The notes: generated by a model not told the origin, from the letters alone. A stretch of DNA of 64,000 bases from Epiperipatus broadwayi (GCA_028023455.1 JAQFVV010006215.1:11143524-11207523), one strand, 5' to 3'; positions 24,880 to 37,233 are shown, counted from the first letter of the stretch. Made by a program: numbers and translations.

Positions 24880-24960
24880 AGTGCTCTCAAATCCAAGACT
24901 CTTTACTGACGAAGGCCACAAGCCAGAAACTAGTCTGGGGATATTGGATGAGTAGGCACT
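24880..24960 (+). ncRNA. Candidate hammerhead ribozyme (type I layout)
   Basis: Seen directly: CTGACGA (24906-24912) and GAAA (24926-24929) flank a GGC-CACAA-GCC hairpin. After GAAA comes CTAG, then UC (24934-24935), the expected cleavage point. Helix I: inner TCTTTA (24900-24905) pairs with TGGGGA (24936-24941), three pairs being G-U. After a GAC/TA internal loop, outer ATCCAA (24891-24896) pairs with TTGGAT (24944-24949), and AGTGC (24880-24884) with GCACT (24956-24960). ACTAGT is self-complementary, so helix III could form between two RNA copies, as known for short-helix-III hammerheads in retroelements. Weak points: an A-A opposition flanks helix II where G-C is usual, and the monomer helix III is minimal. 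Confidence 0.5.
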
Positions 24961-25053
24961 AGATGGGGATTTTATGCACAAGCCTTCTGGCATCCATTGA
25001 TTACTCTAGCTTGCTGTGTGTGGCAATACGTATAGTGAGTTTTGCCTGTTTTA

Positions 25054-28000
25054 ACAATAGTTATACACAAGCATAAGAAGTGGTGGTCATGTGATGTTTA
25101 TTGACATTATTATTATCTATTATTATTAGAAAACATTGAGTGGTAGTTTGATATATAGTATATAAGATAGGATTTCTGTTCGCTTAAAATACGGATTAAT
25201 GTTTTTGCAGATTTTTAATCGTTTTTTTTTTTTTTTTACTTTAAGTATATTACATTATTTTTTATATTATTCGAAAGTAAATTAAAACAACAACAAATAA
25301 TTAACAATCGTCTTTTAAACAAAAACAGTAAACGAAACTTTTTTAAAAAAAAAAAGAAAAAGAATGAATGTTCTAATTAATAAATATACTCTTCTATTTT
25401 TTTTATCTTCGAAAAAGAAATTAAATCTTTTCAATTAAATTTCAAAGGTTTTTCAATAGGAACCTTAATTATATTTTATATGACGGTGTATATATATAAA
25501 ATAGTTTGTTTCTAAGAAAAAAAAATTAAGTTTATAATAAAAAACGTAAACATGTAAAACAGTTTAAAATATTTCATAGTAGAATAAGAGAATACTGATG
25601 ATGAAACCACATTAATTAATCTAATTGCTTGTTTAATAATGAGATATTCCACCACTTTTTTACCATACTTTTATTCCCTAAGTAAAGGTATGTAGATGGA
25701 CACTAGGTTACTTACTAATAATTGGGTAATATGTTAGGTAAAAATCAATTACATAAACAAAATCTGAATTTGAAAATTTTTATGTTTTGTTTAGATATAA
25801 ATTCCAGATCATAAGCATCCAATAAGTAATCACAGAACTTTTGAGTTTACAATATGCATACTGTGCGTTATCATTATTGCCTTTCAGATAAAAGCTTTGC
25901 AGATTATTCTAATTTTTACAAATCATTTTTTACTTTTCTTCGTTTTAACAAACTTTTCTATTTTATCAATCCTTTATAATTTTTTTTTTTTTAATTTCTT
26001 AAAATTTTGGGAGTCACATTTAAGATTTCATTTGCCCAATCTGCTACATCTTTAGAAATATGTCCAGCATAATTCCATCTCAGTTTTTTAATTTATACAG
26101 CAATGCCACTATAAAATCTACTTGTTCTCATATGCATGTGTTTTTTTAGCTTTCTACATGCCATTGTTAATGCCAGATTACATCTTATTTTTTATTGTGA
26201 AATATACTCTCTTGATTTTGCTCTTTATTAAAGACTCAACTATTAGACTTTCATAAGATTCATTCATTAAACACTTTTAGAAAAATAAGAATGTTTTATG
26301 ATTAAATTATTTTTGCTAAAAGATCTTTATCCAATTGTTTTGTATTAATAGTTTGGCTATGTTATTTATAGTTGTTAACTTTTTTGAATTTAGTTTTTAA
26401 AAAAAAATTGAAACTTGTCTTTATATTATTTGTAGTTAGTTCTATATTAGTGCTTCTGAACACATTTTTTGAAGCTCTGAAACCTTATTTGTGAACACAA
26501 TCAAATGACATAAGTAATGCTCCATTTATTTTTGATTTCCTTGCTTTTTACTTTAGTCCATAGAACACATAACCATAAAACTGACATTAAAGTTTTGTAA
26601 ATATAGAATCAGTCTAATGTATCTATTATCAATGATAATACAGTTAGTTTAATCATTACTACTGCATGTTGATAAACACTGATTTTAACAATATTGTGAC
26701 TTTGTGGATGATGTTCAGTATTTATTAGTATACTTGGATATATTTAATATGTAATAACAACTTTTATTTTACTCTGTGGTGAGTGGATAAGTTTAGAAGG
26801 GGCTTTTTCACCTGTGTGTTTTGGGCAGTTTCTCATGTGCAGTATTTTTGAAGTAAAAATAAAATGCTACCACTTAGAATTAAACTGAATCTATTCTCCA
26901 TGTATGAGTTGAACCAGATTGTTCACTGACACCTCTTGGAAAAGTCACCTAAACCTTCATCTAGCCTTATCTAAATATGGATCAGAGATATAGAAGTAAT
27001 ACCAGAATGAAACGATAAAACAATACTGTGGACTATTTATCAAAAGGAACCAGACTACTATGATAATCAATTTTTACACAAACACTAGAAGCTTACTGGT
27101 AAGTTAATGGCCATAACTCCTATATGTAGAAAAAGATTTGCAAACTGAATTTTAATAATAAACTGTTACTGTAGACAAAAAGAAAAGGAAGACATTTGTT
27201 ATTTAAGACTTCAAAGTGAGATATTTGAATTCAATAGCAAAGATAATTATCTGAGTTTCATGTGCATATTTCTTTCCAATATTATACTTTTATTATTATT
27301 AAAAAAGTTTAAGTGTTTAATGTATCATAATAAAACTTTTACTGCTAAATTTTACGTGCATAGTTTTTAGTTAGTTACATTGTTAATTTTGAGTGTTAGA
27401 TTTTATTATTTAGTTTTAGAGAAGTGTATAAATTACCTTGCCATTATGATTATTTATTAATTAAGCCCTGGGAGAAATATTTCCTTAAAATAAATTAATA
27501 GGAAATCCTAATCCTGATTTTGTAATTATTAGCTTTATGAGTTATGATGTGCTTCATGCAGAATCAGTGAATCTAATGATTCTGGAACCCTCTAAATAAA
27601 TTAAAATCTGATTCTGCTCACAATTTAAAGTCATAATAAAATATTAGGTCAAGTTAATCAAGAAATATAGCTATGTTTTTAGAAATATGAACAGTTCTTC
27701 TTCATAGCTTGATTAATTCATGCACTCTAGTGCATAATAGAAGGCCTAGCCAAATGTGAAAAATGTTACACTATGTTAAATAATATTCTGCAATATCCAT
27801 AATGAGTGATACTTTTTATTACATTCTATTATTTATAGACTTGACTTATGTGGATGTGGATAAACTTATGCAAAAACTTATATGCCAGATAAGTTTAAAT
27901 TTATGAAGCTAGCAATTTTTGCTTAGTACACTTTCAACTAAATTATAAGTTATAGTCAGATTGCTGAGTTTATTAAAGAATTGTGAATGGGTGATTAGCA

Positions 28001-29640
28001 TAAGTGAACAGCTTATTATTTGCTTAAGTAGGCCATTTTTTAGAAAGGGGAACATAAGAGTCTTTCTTCTTAATTGTGTTCTTATCTCTCATGATGTGTC
28101 AGACCTCTTTCAGTTTACACTTAACATAGTTATGCTCTAGGCATACATGGTGGCAGATGTAGGCTTGAAAGAGTGGCTGAAATTGGATTGGTGTTCCTAA
28201 AAAACTGGTTTGGTATCCATTTTGGTTTGAGCATGGTTGTATATTTACTGGTGTTGTGCTAATCAGATAGACAAGTTAACCTTTGATTCTCCATAATATG
28301 CAGCTTGGCAGTTGATGTGAGGACATGTGACCTTGAATACAATTTGTGGTTTATATTTAGTTTTTTTAGTTTAGAACACACTGCAATTTTAAATGATATT
28401 GACATACTTAAATTGAATACTTTGGTTTTTTTCTCTCTTCTTTATTAGAATACCATTCTTTGAAAAAAAATTTCTCATACATTTTTATGTCAATTTGGGT
28501 TTTGTAATTCCTAACTTTACTTTTAATTACAGTAATACATTTTTATACTAAAAATTATATTTTAGATTTTTTTTTTATAAGTTTTTTTCCCACTTTTTAT
28601 TTTCTTATGCTATCATTTTTCTAAATGAGAAGATTTAATTATTTTAATGGCTATTGTCTCAGTTAAAAAATTGCTGAAAAACTGTTGCTTTTTATTGTTT
28701 TTATATAGCTGTTTTTAATAGAACTTTTATAATGTTTTATTTATTTTGTTGAACTATGAACTATCTTAAGTAATTGTAGACATTTTAAATATCTCATAAC
28801 TTCAAATTTGAATTCATAGAGTATTTTTAAAAATTAAAAATATGATTTTCTTAATAATTTGAATTCTTCAGCTTTACATTAACACATTTTATATATTCTA
28901 TCATTATGATTTGACTTATATGTCTCAAGTTTTCTGCATTCAGGACAACAAGCACTTTAAATAAATATTTTAATGATTATCACTAATTATCTCTATCCCA
29001 GATATTACTTTAATCCACAGTTGAAGATTAGTATATCTTGTTTTATATAAAAACATGGAATAATTCAACTTCATCTCTTTTTTCCCTGAAACATGAATAA
29101 AGACAACAAGGACAAACTATTAACGGATAGTCATTCCTTTTGATGAAGCTATTAAGAATAATACCGTCTTGAAATACATATTTTTGTTATTCAAAATATA
29201 ATTAAGTTTTATCATTTTTTCCAAAAAAATTGATAATGAACATGGTTTTTCCCCAATACAAATCTATGTTTTTGTTTATTTCTATCTTCATATTCAAATT
29301 TATCTAGTAAAATTTTGTGTTTCAATTGTTTTTCAATCAATCATTAAAATTTTCCATAGCAATTTTAGATTGATTTTTTAAAAGTATTTTTGACATTTTA
29401 GTACAATTACAAAGCAATACTATATCTCATGACTCCAACTTACATATTACTATTTTAGCAGCATATATTTGTTCCCACCACTTCTGTACAAAATCCTGGC
29501 TCAAAATAGAGATATACATATCTTACAAGTTGACTATGATTGACAGTATATATGTTTTTTAATTTATGTTGCTAAATTGATAGTATATGAGAGAGAAATA
29601 AATTTATGGTTACTAGAAGGAAAGTGCATTAGATCCTAAA
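25054..29640. other. AT-rich non-coding stretch, 4.6 kb
   Basis: No gene, RNA or clear element recognised. There are T/A homopolymers (e.g. 25218-25238). A patch at 28020-28330 is slightly less AT-rich with no recognisable frame. Confidence 0.55.
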
Positions 29641-29648
29641 GGTCTAGG

Positions 29649-29731
29649 TGTGCTGTTCCAAAATTCAAAACTCCTCACTGATGAAAGTCATAGGCTTAAA
29701 ACTAGTTAAGGGATACTGCTTTGGACAGCAC
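29649..29731 (+). ncRNA. Decayed relative of the hammerhead-like module
   Basis: CTCCTCACTGATGA (core 29678-29684) is identical to the 24.7-kb modules. The second core block has become AAAA, and CTAGTT follows where the consensus has CTAGTC. Flanks GTGCTGTTCCAAA (29649-29661) and TTTGGACAGCAC (29720-29731) pair, echoing helix I. With G lost from GAAA it should not cleave. It is evidence that the family is dispersed. Confidence 0.45.
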
Positions 29732-30023
29732 AGAATAGTGATTTATTAAACACTATTATATGGCATCTATTATTTTCTAAAGCTTACAGTACCTGGCAAA
29801 GAGGTGATGAAAAAAAATGTAAATTTACTATTCTTTAACTTTTCCTTTAAAAAAAGAAACATGGAGGAATCAGAAGTATTTTAATTATTAAGTATATAAA
29901 GTTTCTATTGATTTCTGCCTTTGGTAGTGTAGCTTAAATGGGTGCAGTGTTACCTTAAATTCAGTATTCAGAATCTAAAAAATGTAAATGTAATCATTTA
30001 TCAATAATCAAGCCAGAAACATC

Positions 30024-30147
<124 letters not shown>

Positions 30148-30564
30148 ACTTCCAAAACACTGTGTTCTATACTAACTTGTGTGCTATTACTGTTTGGAAA
30201 AGTATAAATAAAGTTTTTTTTTCTAAAAATTACAAGCAAAATGTCAAATAAAATGTCATAACTATAAAGATTGCACAGTTTGATAAAACAGTAGAATAAC
30301 AGATTCTGGAGCTCAAAGTTGTGGATAACAGCACTGTTTTATTATTTCAGTACAAAAAATAAAATGATCATTTATCCCAAATCTTCAGAAAAACATAATA
30401 ACATAATTTTAAATTTGGTAATTTGTTTTTCATTAATAACTAATCTTATTACTTTGTCTGATATATTATCACTTTTCACAATATTGTTTTGCCATTTTTT
30501 TTGTAATTAATCTCATTTTACTTGTGTTCTGTCCCTGACATACTCATTAAATCTTCACATTTGC

Positions 30565-31157
30565 ATATCAATGCAAACATGCAGCATGCATGTATTTTAG
30601 TTCATCACATCTATAACAACTCACAATATTTTCATTAATTGATTCCTTAAGCTTATTCTGATTGGAAAAGATTTTAGAGGGTTTGGTCTTCTGATCCACA
30701 GCTTTAATACCGGGATTACTTTTATTTGAGAGAGCAGGCCTGAATGACCATAGGATTAGCCAGCCTTGCTTGTGAGGCTGCACATTTAAAGATAGTACTT
30801 GGATCTATTAACAATTTGATCCTAACATTCCACAAATGTAATGATCCCTTAGCACTTTGTTTAAGAAATTTTTCTCTTTATCTTGAGTACAGAGATTGAA
30901 GTGATATTTCTGCATTATTGTTAGCAATTTTGAACATAGTTCTTCATCAAAACCAAGCTTAGGAGCAACAGCATTGCTTGTGATCATAAAATCTCATATG
31001 TTTGCTCATTGTAGATCATCACAAATGCCATTAAATTTTAATTCAGGCTTTTTAATTTGATTAGTTTGCATGTAGAATAGCACTTGACCCATGTAGTTTG
31101 TCCAATTTTCTGGATAGCCTGGTTCAAAATCTTCTAATGGGCCAATTTTAGACATTT
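30565..31157 (-). pseudogene. Gag relic of a Ty3/Gypsy-type retroelement
   Basis: The minus-strand reading starts at an ATG with MSKIGPLEDFEPGYPENWTN and YMGQVLFYMQTNQIKKPE, the usual opening of invertebrate Gypsy Gag proteins. Next is KLLTIMQKYHFNL, then, after stops and shifts, NKVLRDHYICGML, matching the LRDRLVCGI capsid motif. A CYRCDELKYMHAACLH zinc-knuckle-like end follows. At least three stops and one shift are present. No protease or RT follows downstream (toward lower coordinates), where the microsatellite lies. Not related in sequence to the Gypsy-1 Gag. Confidence 0.6.
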
Positions 31158-32199
31158 TAAACTTTTTTCAGCTGTAGTTGGAAAAAGGTTTTGAGAAATT
31201 TGTTCAGCTCATGAGAGCAAAAGCTATCTGATTGCACTAAATATGTTTTGCTCATGAGAGTAAAATGTCTAACTGCACCAAACCTACTGTGTTTATATAT
31301 ATTCCAAATAAATATGAACTTTCCTAAGTACAATTAAATATTTATTAAAATTATATATATTTACAATGTATTTTACATAAAACATCTGCCATACTGTTCT
31401 TGATATTTTGGATTTATCATCTAGTTGTTATGCAACTATTGAAGCAAAGGTTTTTAGGTATTTTTCTAGGTTTGCCTAACACTTCCAGCCATTACATGAC
31501 AGCTTGCCTTGGGTATAGATATGTGAATGCTTCCAACTGTATTGTGACAACTTGCCTCATGTTAGATTTATATTCTAGAAACTTCCAGTTCAATGTGAAC
31601 TTGCACTGCTTTAACAATATTGTGGACAACATGCATACTGCTATTAAGCTGTAACAGTTATTTGTTGTTGGTTGACTTTACCTTTAAATAACTGCCTATT
31701 TATAGCCATACCCTCTTGCTCAAGAGGAGCTACATATTGGACTGTTTCTGCTTTCAGATATATCATCCATTTGTACAAATCCATTGGTATGTGATAATAA
31801 ATGTTAAATTTAATCAATATAAGATTGAACCTGGACAGTTTATTACATGAAGGTAAGTTCTCACTTTCAAGATAATTTTCTTTGACCTATAAGTAATTAC
31901 AAAAAATAAAAACAAAAAGATAACAAGAATTAAACTATATGAGGTTACAGGATGATAAATACAAAGAAGAAATGATCCAAAAGTCAGTAGAATACAAAAT
32001 GAATGTTAGTGAAGAACTTAGTCTGTGGATGAAAGGTGAATATTATTCATCTAGTCTATAATGAAATACCTTTGTTAGTAAACCCTGTTTTGGCAAGTTA
32101 TGGTTGGAGGGTTTTATTAAATCATAATAGTTATTTTCATATAAATTGTTTAGGGGTTGGTTGGAGAGGTGCTGTTTAGGCCAGTTGTGAATTCCCATG
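31158..32199. other. Non-coding stretch, possibly 3' part of the LINE-C fragment
   Basis: No frame recognised. Because the neighbouring LINE-C fragment is on the minus strand, some of 31400-32199 may be its 3' untranslated sequence. I could not align it with the other copy by eye. Confidence 0.4.
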
Positions 32200-32487
32200 T
32201 TAATATGGCAGGTATGGATCAGCCTCTCTCTTGTCTGTTTCTTGGATATTTTTAATTATGTTGAAGAAGCAGTTATTGAGTTCATCAAGTGGTAATTTTT
32301 GAAAAATCACCTTGCATCTGGTCAACCAGATTGCAAAGTTTATGTAAGTGGCAAGCCTGATTTCAGCGAAAATGCTTCTATTTAAAACCCCTTGAAGAGA
32401 TGTATGAAGGTAAATTGAGACATAGTATACTTTCAAAAACAAATTGTTTTTATAGCAATATAAATATCCATTTTTCCCATCAATCAT
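32200..32487 (-). pseudogene. LINE-C C-terminal fragment
   Basis: A 95-codon frame contains TSLQGVLNRSIFAEIRLATY and INFAIWLTRCKVIF. These line up with TSLKDSIKTRSIPTIRLSLF and INYAFWSAHCKMVF in the longer LINE-C copy (40341-41585). This is a 5'-truncated copy of the same LINE family, in the same orientation. 5' truncation is typical of LINE insertion. Confidence 0.7.
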
Positions 32488-33431
32488 TTTTTAAACTTTT
32501 TTTATACTTCATAAGTATAATAAAATGTTATTAAATATTTCATTTAATTCAGTCATTTATAATTGTGAATAAGATCTATTATATGTGAAAGCATTTCACA
32601 AAAGTATGATTCAAAATATTAATTCTGGATATGCATATAGAAGAATCTACACCAAGGCAATCACCATCATTATTAGCAGTCCATAAATAAACATAATTAT
32701 TCTAACTTAGCAAAAAGAGAAAAGCAAGAAATAAAAAGTTATAAATAAAAAAGAGATTGGAATTAGAAGTGCTATAAGCATAATTAAAGGATGATCACAT
32801 AAACAACAATAACACTTCAATGCAGAGATAAAATTGATTGACTGAGAGTCTTATAAAAGAAGACTCTGAACTAGCCCAAGTAATTAAAAATAGTAAGATA
32901 AAAGAATAGGAAAAAGGTATAAGCATACTAACACATACAACTTTTTATCATAAAGGTAATTTTAGAATAAATCTAGAATTTATGTGTAATATCTTAATTT
33001 ACACTCTTTGAACAGTGTTACATATAAAAAATGTATATTATTCTACTATGATTATATACAGTATTCCATTTTTTTGCATCAAATTTTTTTCCAAAATATA
33101 TTAATTCTGCAATCACATCACACTTAATTCAGTCATATTTAACCTGTTATTCCTTTTAAAATATAGATTCAAATTGTGACACTTTGAAGATCAACTATGT
33201 TACTTTTATTTGAACAATTCATTATGCTTGATGAATTAAGTAAATTTAATTTTTATCTTAACACATTTCTAAATGAGAAATGAAAACATTCAAATTCTAT
33301 TCTAACCATTTAATTCTCATAATACTTCTAGATAACCTTGTTGTTGACAATAAAAATACAATATACTAAACTTTGTATAGTATAAAAGATTTTTAAGTGA
33401 TACTTAATGCAGAATACCAATAGATATAAAC
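32488..33431. other. AT-rich non-coding stretch
   Basis: Nothing recognised. Confidence 0.6.
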
Positions 33432-33568
33432 AAGTTATTTGCAAATGTCTTGCATTGGTGGTTGAGAGGTCAGCGCGGCTGCCTTGTACTTGCAGGCAGT
33501 TGCCCGGGCTGCGGGTTCGCATCCCGGCCGATGCTATGACACTTAAAAAAAAAAAGTTATTTGCAAAT
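33432..33568 (+). mobile_element. tRNA-derived SINE, copy 1, with 15-bp target duplication
   Basis: The element (33447-33553) has a Pol III A box (TGGTTGAGAGGT) and B box (GGTTCGCATCC). A 7-bp acceptor-like stem GCATTGG/CCGATGC and an A11 tail are visible. It is flanked by AAGTTATTTGCAAAT at 33432-33446 and 33554-33568, a perfect direct repeat. The body is only about 90 bp plus tail, little more than a tRNA, with a longish variable region like the Ser/Leu class. The intact duplication indicates recent LINE-mediated retroposition. A functional tRNA is unlikely because of the tail and duplication. Confidence 0.88.
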
Positions 33569-34746
33569 ACTTAGAATATTAATATGCTGTAACTATGACT
33601 TCAAATTGCAGTCATCACTGGGTGAATCTTAACTTTTTTTAAAGTTACAAACAGTCATAGAATTTTTTTTCAGGTAAATAGCCCAAAGCAGTCTTTTAAT
33701 ATTATCGTGAGTTAAACAGCCAAGATTCCAGTTAATTTGGGTTGATCACATGAGTAAATGCATTGACTACAAAAATAAAAATAAAATGATAGTAATATAA
33801 TGTGACCTTTACCACTGAGTGGCAATATTTTAGATTATGGATATCGAGTTCATGATAACCTTCAATTTTTTAAAGTATTAAATTACCAAAAACTATTATA
33901 TTATATTTTTAACTCAAATTTGTTTTAATTCGTATGTTGAATTATAACTTAAAGTTCAATTCCTAAACCTTTTTGCAACACCTCACTATATAAATAATAA
34001 CTAATAAAGTTTTTTATTAAATGGAAACTTAATGGGTGCATATATTAAAATATTTAATTCCCCATTGAAAATGTTAATATAGTGGTGCTATTTATTTTCA
34101 AATTGCATTAATAATTAAAAATATGTATTCAGATTGCTTTTATTATTCATGCAAATTATTTAAGAATTCAGTATATTAATGTTTACACTGAATATTACTT
34201 ATTTATAAATACTATCTAATATTATTTGAATTTAGAATTTATATTATCCATTAAAAACTATTAAAAGAAATCTGGCCAATGTAATAAAGATTAACTTTAA
34301 ATTCTATTATAGAAGGTGGAGAAATATTTTCTATATAAATTATTATTTTTTATCATTTCAAGGCTTCCTATATTTTGATTTCATTTTACAATTTTTATAA
34401 ATTGTCAAAATATATATAAAAAAATACTGTTTTATTTAATTATTTATTACTGAAAAAGTTTTCTATAAAAACATATATAATATATAAGTAGTACACTTGT
34501 TTATATATAATGTAGTATAAATATGTATTGCACGACTGTTAATGAAAAGAACCTCAAACATATATCGAAAACATGCTAGGCAGTAATAAAGCTGATTTTT
34601 AAAAAAAAAAAACTACCTTTTCTGTGGATATTTTCATTAATAGTCATATGGGAGTACATATTTCCCAAAAGCGCTTAGCTTAGTACTCAATGAAATTAAA
34701 AGCTTATTTGTCCGTGCGCAACGCACTTATAGATTTATAGTTGCTG

Positions 34747-34858
34747 TTTTTTTCCTGTGTCAAAGCATAGGCCGGGAAGCGAACCCGCAAACCTCAGGAC
34801 AACTGCTTGTAAGACAGCTGTGCTGACCACTCGGCCACCAACACTATGCATATTAAGT
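34747..34858 (-). mobile_element. tRNA-derived SINE, copy 2
   Basis: On the minus strand GGTGGCCGAGTGGTCAGC (A box) and GCGGGTTCGCTTCCCGGCC (B box) end in ATGCTTTGACACAGG and an A7 tail. It shares the CCCGGCC.ATGCT.TGACA 3' end with copies 1 and 3. Possible short flanking repeats around TTGCTGT (about 34740-34747 and 34859-34866) are weak. Confidence 0.75.
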
Positions 34859-35151
34859 TTGCTGTGTGAAAACAATTGCAAGTAAGTAAACACAACTTGC
34901 CACTCAAAAACAAATGATCACACTGTGGGTCACAGCATAATACTGCAGACCACATTTTAACTCAATTTATTTTTATAGCATTAGCAGCTTTTTGAAAAAC
35001 AAATATGGACATTCTAACTCCAGAAAATGGCGAGGTTAAAAAATAATAAACATTAATGCATGAGTTTAACCATAAGTACACTACTTAATTATATATCATT
35101 TTTTAATCAGTTTATTTTGTGTGCGTTTTAATTCCTTTTACAGATAATAAT

Positions 35152-35290
35152 TAAAAGAGTTGTATTTTTTTTTCATATGTCATAGCATCTGCCGGGACGC
35201 GAACCCACACCCATCTGCAACCAACTACTTGCTTGCATGGCAGCTGCGATACCTCTCGGCTAACAACGCAAGACTAAAAGAGTTATATTT
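35152..35290 (-). mobile_element. tRNA-derived SINE, copy 3, with 16-bp target duplication
   Basis: The element (35168-35274, minus strand) has GTTAGCCGAGAGGTATCGC, GTGGGTTCGCGTCCCGGCAG and ATGCTATGACATATG plus an A tail. Flanks TAAAAGAGTTGTATTT (35152-35167) and TAAAAGAGTTATATTT (35275-35290) differ by one base. The duplication marks it as a real insertion. Confidence 0.85.
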
Positions 35291-37140
35291 GTCATAAAAA
35301 TCATCTCAAATTCATTATAAAGATTTTTTAAAAAGATTATTAAGCTTCACTCATTTCACAGGCTCAATTTAATGAAGATGTTTTTTATTTAATTGCAAAA
35401 TTAATTTCGCCATATTCACTAAAAATGAAAAATGTAGATAAGATAGTAATTTTAAATAAAGTACCACATTTTCTACTACCTCACATCTGTCTTGATATTA
35501 TATCATAATAAATGAATGCTTCATTTTCATATAATAATTTTGATAGAAATAACAGACCTATATACAGTTAACTTAATTAAAGTAGTTTTTATCTCTAAGA
35601 TAAAAAATATATTTTAACTTGTTAAATTCATTAACAAAATATTGAAGTATTTGCTGCACCAAAACATTTAAAACAGTCACATTCTCCAGATGGTAACACT
35701 GTAACCAAAAGTTAATGACAACTTTTTTTCATCAATAGTTAATAAACAAACTAAATTTCACTGTACATTAATAAAACATTCTGTCAACTTCCCTAAAATT
35801 AATAGTAATGGCACAATCATCAACATATTGTAAATCTAGAATATTAATTTTTTTAATCTATTCAAATTAACATCATACCACCAAATCTTTTTGACATTTT
35901 GATACCTACTTTATAAAACTGCCTTTAAAATATTTCAAAGATAACTATCATAAAGGTAAAAATATGATTGAAATTAATATATATCCCTATTTAACTCATT
36001 TTTATTTAAAAGGTCTCACATATTGTATAAACAATAATAAATCTATCAAATTATTAAGCAGAAATTATGTAATACAATCACTTTTTCATGGAAAACCAGC
36101 TGTGTTCAATTAGTATCACAATTTTTCTCTGTTAAATGAATATTGACCATGTTAATAAAAGTAATTAATCATACTTTTGTTCATAATACTTTTTTCATTT
36201 ACTATCAAGAAAAAGACAACTTTATAAATCTCTAAAACTACACTTAATAATAAAATTGTAAAGAAGAAATGCATAAAAAAATATGAGAAAGAAATTTGCA
36301 GGAAGAATTATGAAATACCAAAGAATCATGGTGATTTAGTGGAAGACCTCATAAAGCATTATAGAGCAATGAGAAGAAAACTTATTCAATATCATTTTTG
36401 GAATGCCATAGTAAGTAATAATATTATTAATACCAATATTTCAAAAGTCATTAGCTATAGTTTAAAGCAAATATGGAAAAAAAAAGGTACACACCTGCAT
36501 TTTAAAAATTAATAGAATTACTCTTTGTAAACAATTTTCTTGGAAATGCTAGTGAATTTCACTTCTCAAGAAATTACTAATTATCCACTCTATACCTATA
36601 CAAATGAAGGCAAACAACTTATTATGACATTCTTAAAGTTTACCACATAAATGGATTGATTTATAAGATAAAATTTTGTCATTATTGTTCTTTCAGACCT
36701 AATTTTTCTCCATCCTTTATAATTTTATAATTAAAGTGCCAAAAGTCTTTCAATCATTTTTTAAAAAAAAAAAGTTTAAAAGATTTTACCAGATAAAAAT
36801 AATTGAAACTCTTAAAGACTTCAAAAAAATTAGTTATAAAGGGTATTTGTTTTTACTTATTATTATATATAGTTGCTCAAGTAAAAAAAGTGGTTCTATA
36901 TAGGTAATGTAATTTAAATTAGATATATTATTATGATTTCAATATCATGACTTAATACATATGTAATTTGTTTTGACAAGAGATTGTTAATTAATATTAA
37001 TTTTGTATCCAAAATTTAAATATATTTTACATGTTTTATTGGTCCCTAAAGTTGTCTACGCTTTTACTATTAGAGGTTATAAGGTATCTAAAAGTAAATG
37101 ATTATATAGTTTGAAATATTTTATAAGAATTACTCCTTTT
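35291..37140. other. AT-rich non-coding stretch
   Basis: No recognisable gene; short frames only. Confidence 0.55.
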
Positions 37141-37167
37141 GTTTATCAATATAGGTATGTTAAAGAG

Positions 37168-37233
37168 GTAAGTTTAGTAGAGGAAAGCTTCTAGCAATAT
37201 GTAAGTTTAGTAGAGGAAAGCTTCTAGCAATAT
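37168..37233 (+). repeat. Perfect 33-bp tandem duplication
   Basis: GTAAGTTTAGTAGAGGAAAG.. occurs twice with no mismatch. A length divisible by three and zero divergence suggest a recent slippage or an assembly artefact. Confidence 0.95.

Larger units (their letters stand above)
24561..25053. repeat. Large palindromic repeat with hammerhead-like modules
   Basis: The two arms are reverse complements. The distal parts (CAGGCAAAACTCACTATACG / CGTATAGTGAGTTTTGCCTG) and the GGCTAGAGTAATCAATGGATG block pair closely. The inner part contains modules starting with a GTGCAGTGCTCTC-like block, then CTGAYGAAGGCC, GAAACTAGTCTGG and GGCACTAGA. Two modules read on the minus strand (in tandem, about 90 bp apart) and two on the plus strand, the first of them cut short. 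The centre is a perfect GCACTGCACCT/AGGTGCAGTGC palindrome at about 24819-24841. There is no open frame. Tandem and inverted partial copies resemble the ends of Penelope-like elements, which are known to carry hammerhead ribozymes; that link is inference. Confidence 0.85.

Noticed and set aside
33447-33540. Functional tRNA gene
   Set aside because: The A tail, perfect 15-bp flanking duplication and two diverged siblings show a SINE; the anticodon arm does not fold cleanly.
34530-34680. Possible further hammerhead (CTGTTAATGA .. CGAAAA)
   Set aside because: The core has an insertion and no helix I or II pairing was found.
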